From Novosphingobium sp. (GTDB taxonomy: Bacteria > Pseudomonadota > Alphaproteobacteria > Sphingomonadales > Sphingomonadaceae): DNA of 10,698 nt. The stretch's first letter is position 1, and each line of letters opens with the position of its first letter. Position numbers and translations under genes: made by a program. This document shows, one piece after another, positions 1-6,756 of this stretch. Location of the stretch: NCBI GenBank assembly GCA_020853995.1, contig JADYXV010000136.1:1-10698 (forward strand), given 5' to 3'. The notes under the pieces were generated by a model. The model searched no databases and had not been told where the DNA came from. It saw only the letters and a list, made by a program, of their open reading frames with translations.

Positions 1-49
1 GCTAAGAATCGAAAGCTGCACGGGGGTGCAGTGTGTGGGACGGAACGGG

Positions 50-937
50 ATGCGGTTTCAGAGACATCTGGGTGGGGCAATCGCACTGGCATTATGCCTT
101 GCTGCGCCTGCTTGGGCTGAGACAGGCAATGGCATTGGCACGCAGTTTGAACTGGCGTTCTGGCAGTCGGTCACTGGCAGTGACGACCCGACGATGTATG
201 AAGCGTATCTGCAACAATATCCTACCGGAACGTTCAGCGCGCTTGCCAGGGCCAAAGTCGCCAGTTTGCGCAAGATTGCCCAGCCAGCTCCTTCTTTGCC
301 TGCTCAGGTTGCTGTTGCCGCCAGTGTGCCCGCCGTTGAGCCTGTGGCTGAAGCGCCGGTTATGGTAACGCGTGCCCAATCCTTGCCGGTTCCGGTACCC
401 GCGATGGCACCAGCGGCTGCCGCCCCCCCGGTGTCGTCGGCAAAGATCGTGCGGGTTGCGGATGATCAGGCACGCATGGCCAGCCAAGCGCCCCCGGCTA
501 TGGACGATACTGCATTGCTCGAAGAACTGGCGAAATCGCAAGAGGTTGGCGGAGCAACTTTACAAGTCGCCGCCGCCCAAGGATTTGCCTTGCCGGTGCG
601 TCCTGTGTTGAATGCGGTGCCCGATTTGCAACTGCCCTCCGCATTTTGTTCAGCCGAGCAGCGCAACGACTTTCACGAAACACGCTACAAGCCTGTGATG
701 GAGATTGCACAGGCCAATAATGCGGCCGCAGTGGCGCATATGCAGCGTTTGCAGCAGGTTTATGACAGCTTGCAATTGGCGCGTGATCCAACACCGATGA
801 ACGCGGTGGCGCATGAGGCAAGCGCTTATCAGCAAGTGGCAGCCGAAGCTTACAACCGGCAACTTGCGATGGTGCAGCAGTTCCAGACCATCATGGCAGT
901 TCCGGTCACGTCATGCCAGATTGCAGCCGCAAAATGA
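50..937 (+). CDS. Exported protein with WxS-type short repeat module and disulfide-bracketed helical domain, unknown function
   Basis: I do not recognise this gene by name. Starting at ATG 50 gives 295 aa. A GTG at 26 is possible but would add eight residues ahead of a good Sec signal peptide: the N-terminus MRFQRHLGG is followed by a hydrophobic stretch and a likely cleavage after APAWA (about residue 23). The Cys in the signal core is preceded by Leu, so it is not a lipobox. Residues about 32-74 form a compact module (ELAFWQSV, then DDP, EAYLQQYP, FSALAR) resembling short helical modules in many uncharacterised proteobacterial periplasmic proteins. Residues about 78-135 are Pro/Ala/Val-rich, a probable linker. 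The C-terminal part, about 195-295, is mostly helical and Gln/Ala-rich, and is bracketed by Cys200 and Cys289, a plausible disulfide. The stop overlaps the next gene's start by four bases (ATGA), suggesting coupled translation. Function unknown. Confidence 0.75.
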   Translation: MRFQRHLGGAIALALCLAAPAWAETGNGIGTQFELAFWQSVTGSDDPTMYEAYLQQYPTGTFSALARAKVASLRKIAQPAPSLPAQVAVAASVPAVEPVAEAPVMVTRAQSLPVPVPAMAPAAAAPPVSSAKIVRVADDQARMASQAPPAMDDTALLEELAKSQEVGGATLQVAAAQGFALPVRPVLNAVPDLQLPSAFCSAEQRNDFHETRYKPVMEIAQANNAAAVAHMQRLQQVYDSLQLARDPTPMNAVAHEASAYQQVAAEAYNRQLAMVQQFQTIMAVPVTSCQIAAAK

Positions 938-1386
938 GGGTTGTGGCAAGTTTTGCAGTGATTGCCGGACTGATCGCATCGGGCCCTGCTCAAGCGACCG
1001 GTTGTCTGGACAGGGCGACGTTGACTGCGGCCCGCTTGAACGAATTCAGCACGATGATGATGACAGTGAACTTGCGGTGCAAGGCCATAGGCACCGACCT
1101 GTCCGAGGGGTACGAGGCAATGCGCGACGTTCACCGTCCGGCCTTTGCTGCGGCAGACCGGCGTTTGCGCGCTTTCTTTGCTGACAAGCCACGGTCTTAT
1201 GAGGCCTATTCGACGCGGATGGGAAACCGTTATGGGGGTGGTGCAACCGATCCTGCCAATTGCCAGCGGTTTGACAAAGTAGCGCGTGATCTGGCGGCAA
1301 AACCCGGCGCGGCGGCTTTGGGCAAAGTCGTGTTCACGATGATCGCAAACCCGCGCATCGAAGGGGCCGTTTGCCCTGCGCCGTAA
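934..1386 (+). CDS. Small secreted four-cysteine protein of unknown function
   Basis: Not recognised. I chose the ATG at 934, which forms an ATGA overlap with the upstream stop. The ATG at 913 would put seven polar residues ahead of the signal peptide. The 150-aa product begins MRVVASFAVIAGLIASG and is probably cleaved after AQA (residue 21). The mature protein of about 129 aa has exactly four cysteines (24, 49, 110, 147), which fits two disulfides in an oxidising periplasm. No catalytic motif is evident. It shares with the upstream protein a signal peptide, an early mature Cys followed by an N-(D/E)-F triplet, and a Cys-Gln pair near the end. This could mean distant common origin or chance. 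The overlap makes a joint role, for example an envelope complex, likely but unproven. The TAA is directly followed by the stop of the convergent thioesterase gene. Confidence 0.72.
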   Translation: MRVVASFAVIAGLIASGPAQATGCLDRATLTAARLNEFSTMMMTVNLRCKAIGTDLSEGYEAMRDVHRPAFAAADRRLRAFFADKPRSYEAYSTRMGNRYGGGATDPANCQRFDKVARDLAAKPGAAALGKVVFTMIANPRIEGAVCPAP

Positions 1387-2289
1387 TCAACTGGTCAGGG
1401 TGATCGGTCTGGACGGGCGGATCAGGCCTTCTTGTGTGACGCTGGCAACAAGTTTGCCATCGGCGGTGTAAATGCTGCCACGGTTGAAGCCGCGTGCACG
1501 ACCTGCCCACGGGCTGTCACAGGCGTAGAGCAACCATTCGTCGGCCCGGAAATCATCATGGAACCAGAGGGCGTGATCAAGGCTGGCGGCAATCAGTTCG
1601 CCATTCATGACGCTTACTGCATGGGGTTGCGTTGCCGTTCCAAGGAGCATCATGTCGCTGGCATAGGCAAGGACTGCGCGATGAATGCGCGGATCGTCAG
1701 GTAATGTCGCGACACAACGGAACCATGTATTGGCGACTGGTTCATGGGGTTGTCCATCGATCCATGAGCGTGGCCCGACGGGGCGCAGTTCGATCGGACG
1801 GGGCTGGCGCGCGAAGGCGTGATGCTTTGGCGGCAGCTTGTCAATGTGCTGGCGACGCAATTCTGCCTCGTTGGCAAGCCCTTCAGGACCAGGCACCGTT
1901 GGCATGGGGGCTGCGTGCGTGAAGCCGGTTTCGCGTTTGTGGAAAGAGGTTGCCATATTGAGGATGGGTTTGCCAAGCTGGCTGGCGACAACGCGGCGGT
2001 TGGAAAAACTGCCTCCATCGAAATCCCGTTCAACTTTGAAGTCGATCTCGTGATCTTCACTGCCGCCGCGCAGAAAATAGGCGTGGAGCGAGTGGACAGG
2101 GCGATCATCAGGCACGGTAAGTTCAGCGCTGGCAAGCGCCTGGCCGATGACCTGGCCACCGAAAACGCGGCCGACACCGCCAATCTTGCGGCTGCCCTGG
2201 AAGCGATCACCGCCTTGGTCTTTTACATTCAACAAGTCGAGCAAGCGTTGGACAAGCTGCTGTTTGGTGGGATTTTCGCTCTCAATCAT
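1387..2289 (-). CDS. tesB: Acyl-CoA thioesterase II (TesB family, double hot-dog)
   Basis: A 300-aa protein matching the usual TesB length of about 285-300 aa. It hydrolyses acyl-CoA to free fatty acid and CoA in the cytoplasm. Two hot-dog halves are visible. The N-terminal half has RVFGGQVIGQAL (41-52) and HSLHAYFLRGG (67-76). The C-terminal half has YASDMMLL (209-216), SLDHALWFH (236-244), EWLLY and VTQEGLIR (284-291). The triad positions established for E. coli TesB (Asp204, Thr228, Gln278) correspond to Asp212, Ser236 and Gln286, with identical spacings of 24 and 50. Ser replaces Thr here, which is chemically equivalent. ATG start at 2289 without a strong ribosome binding site. The gene lies 46 bases downstream of the JmjC-like gene on the same strand, so it is probably the last gene of that operon. 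Its stop touches the convergent gene's stop. Its acyl substrate may be linked to the upstream acyltransferase, but a housekeeping role is equally possible. Confidence 0.93.
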   Translation of the reverse strand: MIESENPTKQQLVQRLLDLLNVKDQGGDRFQGSRKIGGVGRVFGGQVIGQALASAELTVPDDRPVHSLHAYFLRGGSEDHEIDFKVERDFDGGSFSNRRVVASQLGKPILNMATSFHKRETGFTHAAPMPTVPGPEGLANEAELRRQHIDKLPPKHHAFARQPRPIELRPVGPRSWIDGQPHEPVANTWFRCVATLPDDPRIHRAVLAYASDMMLLGTATQPHAVSVMNGELIAASLDHALWFHDDFRADEWLLYACDSPWAGRARGFNRGSIYTADGKLVASVTQEGLIRPSRPITLTS

Positions 2290-2335
2290 GGCGAAGCGAT
2301 GGACCGGAGCGGCATTTTCGTCAACGCTGTGTGAA

Positions 2336-3217
2336 TCAGCGTGAATACATCACTTTGCGATAGAGCCGCCAGCCCAAAGCTTTGGCACGATTGGTGGCGG
2401 GCCAACGACCGGGCGCGCGCGGGGCAAGACCGGCCTTGCGCAACAAGCTGTTGAATGCACGGGCGTCAGCTTCGGCAAAGCTCCATTCGGAGCGCCATGT
2501 GATAGATAGCGAGACGGATGGGGCGGGGCCGTTTTTGACAAAGTGCGGCGACATTACCGGCACATAGAGCGCTTCGCCGGGGGCAAGTGGCCATTGCCGC
2601 CCGCCCGCAACCAGATCATCGCGCCAGAACAGGTCACGCCCGCCACCGGTGTGATAGGTTTCATGCGTTTCATCAGGCGCATAGCGGGCATCGCCTGCGG
2701 GGAACATGGTCATCACTTTGCTGCCCATCAATTGCAGCAGGATGTTGTGTTCAGGATCAAAATGATACGGCGTGACCCCATTGGGGCTGGTTATGAAAAC
2801 GAACCCTTGTGGTTTTAACATTGCCCCTGTTTTTGCCTCAATGGTTGGCCGAAGCTCTTCCAGCAACGTGTTGAGCAAGGTGCTGTAGGCAGGGACCTGT
2901 TCGATGTTTTTGAGTGCGGCCCAGCTGCCCGTCGTGGCGATGTTGCGGATCGTCTCGCCAATGCCGATACCATTATCAGGCGCTTTTTCGCCATTGAGGC
3001 CAAGCGGCAGATCGGCGCGGTTATACTCGACGCTGTGTTGGGGAAGGGCCTCGGCCATTTGTGCCAGTGCATCCAGTTGCATCAGGGGATGATCGCCCAG
3101 CTGGTGGCCCAGCTTGTGCGGGATTTCGGGATAGGACGCAGCAAAGGTAGCGCGTGACGATGCATCGAACCTATCGAGTGCAACTGATGGGGCGAATGTC
3201 GTCGTGTGGTCGTTCAT
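2336..3217 (-). CDS. JmjC/cupin-like Fe(II)/2-oxoglutarate-dependent oxygenase (FIH-like fold)
   Basis: A cytoplasmic protein of 293 aa from ATG 3217, or 294 aa if the adjacent GTG at 3220 is used. The first choice gives a one-base TGATG overlap with the upstream stop, the second a four-base GTGA overlap. Numbered from the GTG, the core has YHFD (152-155) supplying His153 and Asp155, Asn159, Lys168, and SPHFVKNG with His226. In human FIH the iron ligands are His199, Asp201 and His279, with Asn205 and Lys214 at the co-substrate site. The +2, +6 and +15 offsets match exactly, so iron and 2-oxoglutarate binding are probably intact. Such bacterial proteins are often labelled cupin-like or 'transcription factor jumonji', but no DNA-binding domain is visible. 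The substrate is unknown; FIH relatives hydroxylate protein side chains. The C-terminus is basic (ALGWRLYRKVMYSR). Coupling to the GNAT gene suggests both act on one substrate. Confidence 0.83.
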   Translation of the reverse strand: MNDHTTTFAPSVALDRFDASSRATFAASYPEIPHKLGHQLGDHPLMQLDALAQMAEALPQHSVEYNRADLPLGLNGEKAPDNGIGIGETIRNIATTGSWAALKNIEQVPAYSTLLNTLLEELRPTIEAKTGAMLKPQGFVFITSPNGVTPYHFDPEHNILLQLMGSKVMTMFPAGDARYAPDETHETYHTGGGRDLFWRDDLVAGGRQWPLAPGEALYVPVMSPHFVKNGPAPSVSLSITWRSEWSFAEADARAFNSLLRKAGLAPRAPGRWPATNRAKALGWRLYRKVMYSR

Positions 3218-4341
3218 CACGTCAGTCCAATGGGATTGCGTTTAAGCTCGATAGCGTTGAGCAAATTGAAAATGCGACGGCGACTTTTGCTGCCAATGGC
3301 GATGGAGATGCGCCCGATGGGGCGGCGTTCGGTCCACAGGCTGTCGATCATCGGATGATCTGGCGCGGCGCAGCTATCGCACCATGCGATGCCTTGCCGG
3401 TCCAGCAGGGCAAGGTTTTCGCGCTGAAGCAGAACGCCGGGAGAGAAACGGGCGTAGGCTTCGTCGAATGCAGTTTTGTAAGAAAAACTGCCCGGCGGGG
3501 TGAGGAAATTGGCAAGCATCGCGATGGGTTTATCGTCAAGAGCAAGCGTGAGCCGTTCGAGTTTGCCAAGGGCTGCGGCTTGTTCGAGCGCGGTGCGAAA
3601 CAGGGCTTCGGTTTCAGGCGCGCAGATCATGGCGCTGCCCGATTTGCCCTTCCAGCCGCTGTGTTCGAGCCGCAGGAATTGATCGATCCAAGGGCCGATG
3701 TCGTGTTCGGTTTCGCAGCGTGCGAATGTCAGTGCGCCTTGTTCGGCCAAGCGGGCATGCTGGCGGCGCAATTCTTTGCGCTTTTTGGCGGTAAGCGCTT
3801 GTTCAAGATAGATTTCTGGCGCGAGAGTGGATTGCAGTAGCGCGCGCTGTTCGCGCATGACCAACGCCGCAGTGCGGTTTTCCGCGCTGGCGAGATCGAA
3901 CAACGCCTGGGTAAGCGGTTGGTCCAAGGGCATGGACGGAAGATGGAGAAACATGGCTTTGCCACAAATGGTATCCGCCCAATCGAGCAAGGCCTGCCAG
4001 AATATTCCCTCGTATCCCGTGCGGACAAGCGGTGCGCCGAAGAAGGCGTTGGCATGCATCCATGTGGCACGATGCGGCAAGCGCCACCGGCCATAGCGTG
4101 CAGCCATGTGCAACGGCAGCAAACCAACCAGTTGATCGCCAATTGCGACGGTGAACAACTGCACTTGGCCCAGATGCACTTGGCCCAGCGGGTCGAAGGC
4201 CGCGAGCGCGGGGAGCAGGTACCACGGTTCGAAGAAGGGGTTGGGCATGGCCGCGCCATCGGCAAGGGATTGCCAGCGCATGCGTGCCGCGTGTTCGGCC
4301 CATTCACGCCAGTTTGAGGCCTTTGCGCACGGTGTTCCCAT
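3217..4341 (-). CDS. CelD/BcsL-like GNAT-fold acyltransferase (Acetyltransf_6, FemAB-like)
   Basis: The reading frame is open from a TTG at 4392 (391 aa). I prefer ATG 4341 (374 aa) because a strong promoter predicts a transcript beginning only about six bases before the TTG, and no ribosome binding site precedes the TTG. Evidence for the family (TTG numbering): an N-terminal GNAT-like half with FEPWYLLPAL (54-63) and LVGLLPLH (88-95); a basic KKRKELRRQ helix (203-211); EHSGWKGK (243-250); and the C-terminal signature SYKTAFDEAYARFSPG (304-319) followed by LLQREN. These fit the Acetyltransf_6 family, in which two GNAT-like halves transfer acyl or aminoacyl groups. The family label 'cellulose biosynthesis CelD' is misleading here, as no cellulose genes are present. 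Substrate unknown. The TGA overlaps the start of the JmjC-like oxygenase, so the two are probably co-translated. Confidence 0.82.
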   Translation of the reverse strand: MGTPCAKASNWREWAEHAARMRWQSLADGAAMPNPFFEPWYLLPALAAFDPLGQVHLGQVQLFTVAIGDQLVGLLPLHMAARYGRWRLPHRATWMHANAFFGAPLVRTGYEGIFWQALLDWADTICGKAMFLHLPSMPLDQPLTQALFDLASAENRTAALVMREQRALLQSTLAPEIYLEQALTAKKRKELRRQHARLAEQGALTFARCETEHDIGPWIDQFLRLEHSGWKGKSGSAMICAPETEALFRTALEQAAALGKLERLTLALDDKPIAMLANFLTPPGSFSYKTAFDEAYARFSPGVLLQRENLALLDRQGIAWCDSCAAPDHPMIDSLWTERRPIGRISIAIGSKSRRRIFNLLNAIELKRNPIGLT

Positions 4342-4404
4342 CGGCTCAAGAACCGTTGTGGCTGGCAGGCGGGAGAATGACGGTGCGTTCAAAGTAAGTG
4401 TCTG

Positions 4405-4434
4405 ATTACAGACGATCCGCGAAAACTCTGTTAA
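4405..4434 (-). promoter_or_regulatory. Predicted sigma70-type promoter of the GNAT-JmjC-TesB operon
   Basis: On the minus strand TTAACA (4434-4429, five of six against TTGACA) and TGTAAT (4410-4405, five of six against TATAAT) are separated by 18 bases. Transcription would start near 4398-4399. That leaves about six bases before the TTG at 4392 but nearly 60 before the ATG at 4341, which bears on the choice of start. The promoter sits just beyond the hppA terminator. Prediction from consensus only. Confidence 0.6.
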
Positions 4435-4441
4435 CGCGCCA

Positions 4442-4480
4442 GCAAAACAAATGCGCCGCCCGGACTGGTCCGGACGGCGC
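4442..4480 (-). terminator. Rho-independent terminator of the thiL-hppA unit
   Basis: Reading the minus strand, a 12-base-pair GC-rich stem (4480-4469 with 4464-4453, one U-G wobble) closes a four-base loop and is followed by a T-rich run, ATTTGTTTTG (4452-4443). It begins 32 bases after the hppA stop. On the plus strand the same stem carries a C-A mismatch and lacks an immediate T-run, so it acts for the hppA direction. It also insulates the GNAT operon promoter. Confidence 0.85.
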
Positions 4481-4511
4481 TGTAGTATTCGTTTTGGGTG
4501 TGGTGCCGGGA

Positions 4512-6635
4512 TCAGACCCCGGCGTTGGCCGCCAAAGCCGCCAGCAATAGCAAAGCAACGATGTTGGTGATCTTGATCATCGGATTGACGGCGGGGCCAG
4601 CGGTGTCCTTGTAAGGATCGCCCACAGTATCGCCCGTCACCGCAGCTTTGTGAGCTTCAGAGCCCTTTCCGCCGTGGTGGCCGTCTTCGATGTACTTCTT
4701 GGCGTTGTCCCATGCGCCGCCGCCCGATGTCATCGAGATGGCCACAAACAGGCCGCTGACGATAACGCCCAGCAACAGTGCGCCCAACGCGGCAAAGCCG
4801 TTGGCCTGACCTGCAACCGCCGCGATGACGAAATAGACAACGATTGGCGCCAGCACCGGCAGCAGCGATGGCACGATCATTTCCTTGATCGCCGCTTTGG
4901 TAACAAGGTCCACGGTGCGCGCATAATCGGGCTTTGATGTGCCAGCCATGATGCCCGGATTTTCGCGGAACTGGTTGCGCACATCGATCACCACATCGCC
5001 CGCAGCGCGTCCCACAGCGGTCATACCCATCGCACCAAACAGGTACGGCAGTAGCGCGCCGAGCAGCAGCCCGACGATGACATAGGGATTTTCAAGGCTG
5101 AAGCTGACCGCGAGGTTCGGGAAAAATTCCCGCAAGTCGGTGGTGTAGGCCGCAAACAGGACGAGTGCGGCAAGGCCAGCCGAACCGATGGCATAGCCCT
5201 TGGTCACAGCCTTGGTGGTGTTGCCCACGGCATCGAGGGCATCGGTCTTTTCACGGACCGAATCATCGAGGCCCGCCATTTCGGCAATGCCGCCAGCGTT
5301 GTCCGTCACCGGACCATAAGCATCTAGTGCGACGACCATGCCTGCCAGCGCCAGCATGGCTGTAGCGGCATAAGCGATGCCGATGAGTCCTGCGAGTTGA
5401 TATGCACCGATGATGCCGGCGCATATCACCAGCGTTGGCATGGCGGTGGATTCAAGGCTGATGGCCAGACCCTGGATCACGTTGGTGCCGTGGCCGGTTT
5501 CCGATGACTTGGCGATGGAGCGGACCGGACGGTACGCGGTGCTGGTGTAGTATTCGGTGATCCAGATGATCAGCCCGGTGATGACGAGGCCGACCAGCGA
5601 GCAATAGAACAGCGTGCGCCCGTTAAACGTCACGGTATCGCCAAGGACCGTATACGACATGGCGGTTTCCATGCTGCCCAAGGCATAGCTGATGGCCCAC
5701 CAGATCGCGCCAATCGACAGCACGGCGGTGACAAGGAAGCCCTTGTACATTGCGCCCATGATGTTGTTTGAACTGCCAAGTTTGACGAAATACGTGCCGA
5801 TGATGGAAGTGACGATGCACACGCCGCCGATCAGCAGCGGCAGTGCCATCATCGCGCCCAAGCCATCGCCAAGGCCCTTCAGGAGCAGCGCAGTGAGCAC
5901 CATGGTCGCACCAACGGTGACGACATAGGTTTCGAACAGATCGGCCGCCATACCGGCACAATCGCCGACGTTATCGCCGACGTTATCGGCGATAACCGCA
6001 GGGTTGCGTGGATCATCTTCGGGGATGCCGGCTTCGACCTTGCCGACAAGATCCGCGCCCACGTCAGCGGCCTTTGTAAAGATGCCGCCACCCAGACGCG
6101 CGAAGATGGAGATGAGCGAGGCACCGAATGCGAGCGCGACGAGGCCATCGACAACCGTACGATCATCGCCGCCCACGGTGTAGCCTGCGATAGCGGTCAG
6201 GTAGTGATAAAATACGGCGATAGCGAGCAGCGCAAGGCCAGCCACCAGCATGCCGGTGATTGCGCCTGCACGGAACGCCAGCGTAAGCCCTTGTTGCAGG
6301 CCGGTTTGCGCAGCAGCAGCGGTGCGGACGTTTGAACGGACCGAGATGTTCATCCCGATGAAGCCCGCAACACCTGAAAGCACCGAACCAATGACAAAGC
6401 CAACCGCCGAGATGGTCCCGAGCGTGGCCGCGATGATCACCGCGACGACGACCCCGACGACGGCGATGGTGGTATATTGGCGCTTCAGATAGGCTTGTGC
6501 GCCTTCCTGAATGGCGGCGGCGATTTCTTGCATGCGAGCGTTACCGGCAGGTGAGTTCAAGACCTGACGGCTGGTTACGAAGCCATACACGATGGCTAGC
6601 AACCCTAGTAAAATCGATAAGACGACTAGGTTCAC
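4512..6635 (-). CDS. hppA: K+-independent proton-translocating membrane pyrophosphatase
   Basis: An integral membrane ion pump that hydrolyses pyrophosphate and moves protons across the inner membrane. The product is 707 aa from GTG 6635. That start has an excellent AAAGGGGGA ribosome binding site (6651-6643) seven bases upstream and yields the N-terminus (M)NLVVLSILLGLLAIVYGF typical of the family. The GTG at 6665 would add ten polar residues. Many hydrophobic segments alternate with conserved loops. Numbered from 6635: GGGIFTKAADVGADLVGKVE (182-201), the substrate loop DDPRNPAVIADNVGDNVGD (207-225), ALDAYGPVTDNAGG (437-450), and near the end VTGDTVGDPYKDTAGPA. Subtype: GNTTKAVTKG (471-480) has Lys475 and Thr478, the residues that mark K+-independent H+-pumping forms; K+-dependent ones carry Ala and Gly/Ala. 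It follows thiL by about 120 bases on the same strand, and an intrinsic terminator follows it. Confidence 0.97.
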   Translation of the reverse strand: MNLVVLSILLGLLAIVYGFVTSRQVLNSPAGNARMQEIAAAIQEGAQAYLKRQYTTIAVVGVVVAVIIAATLGTISAVGFVIGSVLSGVAGFIGMNISVRSNVRTAAAAQTGLQQGLTLAFRAGAITGMLVAGLALLAIAVFYHYLTAIAGYTVGGDDRTVVDGLVALAFGASLISIFARLGGGIFTKAADVGADLVGKVEAGIPEDDPRNPAVIADNVGDNVGDCAGMAADLFETYVVTVGATMVLTALLLKGLGDGLGAMMALPLLIGGVCIVTSIIGTYFVKLGSSNNIMGAMYKGFLVTAVLSIGAIWWAISYALGSMETAMSYTVLGDTVTFNGRTLFYCSLVGLVITGLIIWITEYYTSTAYRPVRSIAKSSETGHGTNVIQGLAISLESTAMPTLVICAGIIGAYQLAGLIGIAYAATAMLALAGMVVALDAYGPVTDNAGGIAEMAGLDDSVREKTDALDAVGNTTKAVTKGYAIGSAGLAALVLFAAYTTDLREFFPNLAVSFSLENPYVIVGLLLGALLPYLFGAMGMTAVGRAAGDVVIDVRNQFRENPGIMAGTSKPDYARTVDLVTKAAIKEMIVPSLLPVLAPIVVYFVIAAVAGQANGFAALGALLLGVIVSGLFVAISMTSGGGAWDNAKKYIEDGHHGGKGSEAHKAAVTGDTVGDPYKDTAGPAVNPMIKITNIVALLLLAALAANAGV

Positions 6636-6756
6636 GTTGGCATCCCCCTTTATACCCGGTGCCACGAATGGCCGGTCCCCGTCGTTCGCGGGTGAGCAGA
6701 GGCTATAGTTTTATTTCTGGCTCGCAAGCCCTTCCATGACTTGGATCAATTGCGAT
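6636..6756 (-). other. thiL-hppA spacer (leader of hppA)
   Basis: This 121-base gap holds the hppA ribosome binding site (6651-6643). An AT-rich patch around 6708-6716 reads TATAG on the minus strand. The only -35-like sequence near it (TTGCGA) is just 14 bases away, too close for a confident promoter. No convincing intrinsic terminator separates thiL from hppA, so read-through transcription is plausible. Confidence 0.4.

Noticed and set aside
1579..1584. Ser236 in TesB where the E. coli enzyme has catalytic Thr228
   Set aside because: Ser can do the same chemistry and, as I recall, occurs in other family members, so it is not a sign of inactivation.
1819..2334. A 171-codon plus-strand frame opposite tesB
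   Set aside because: It lies opposite a conserved thioesterase, has no family motif and no convincing ribosome binding site.
3154..3840. A 228-codon open frame on the plus strand opposite the JmjC and GNAT genes
   Set aside because: It is antisense to two well-supported genes, lacks recognisable motifs and is explained by codon bias of the real genes.
5961..5996. Short tandem repeat and 9-base inverted repeat (GTTATCGCC / GGCGATAAC) inside hppA
   Set aside because: The repeat encodes the conserved DNVGDNVGD loop, so protein conservation is enough to explain it.
6674..6692. Short CCCG/CGGG hairpin in the thiL-hppA spacer as a terminator or riboswitch
   Set aside because: The stem is only four to five pairs with no T-run or conserved aptamer features. 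I also saw no TPP riboswitch core near thiL.
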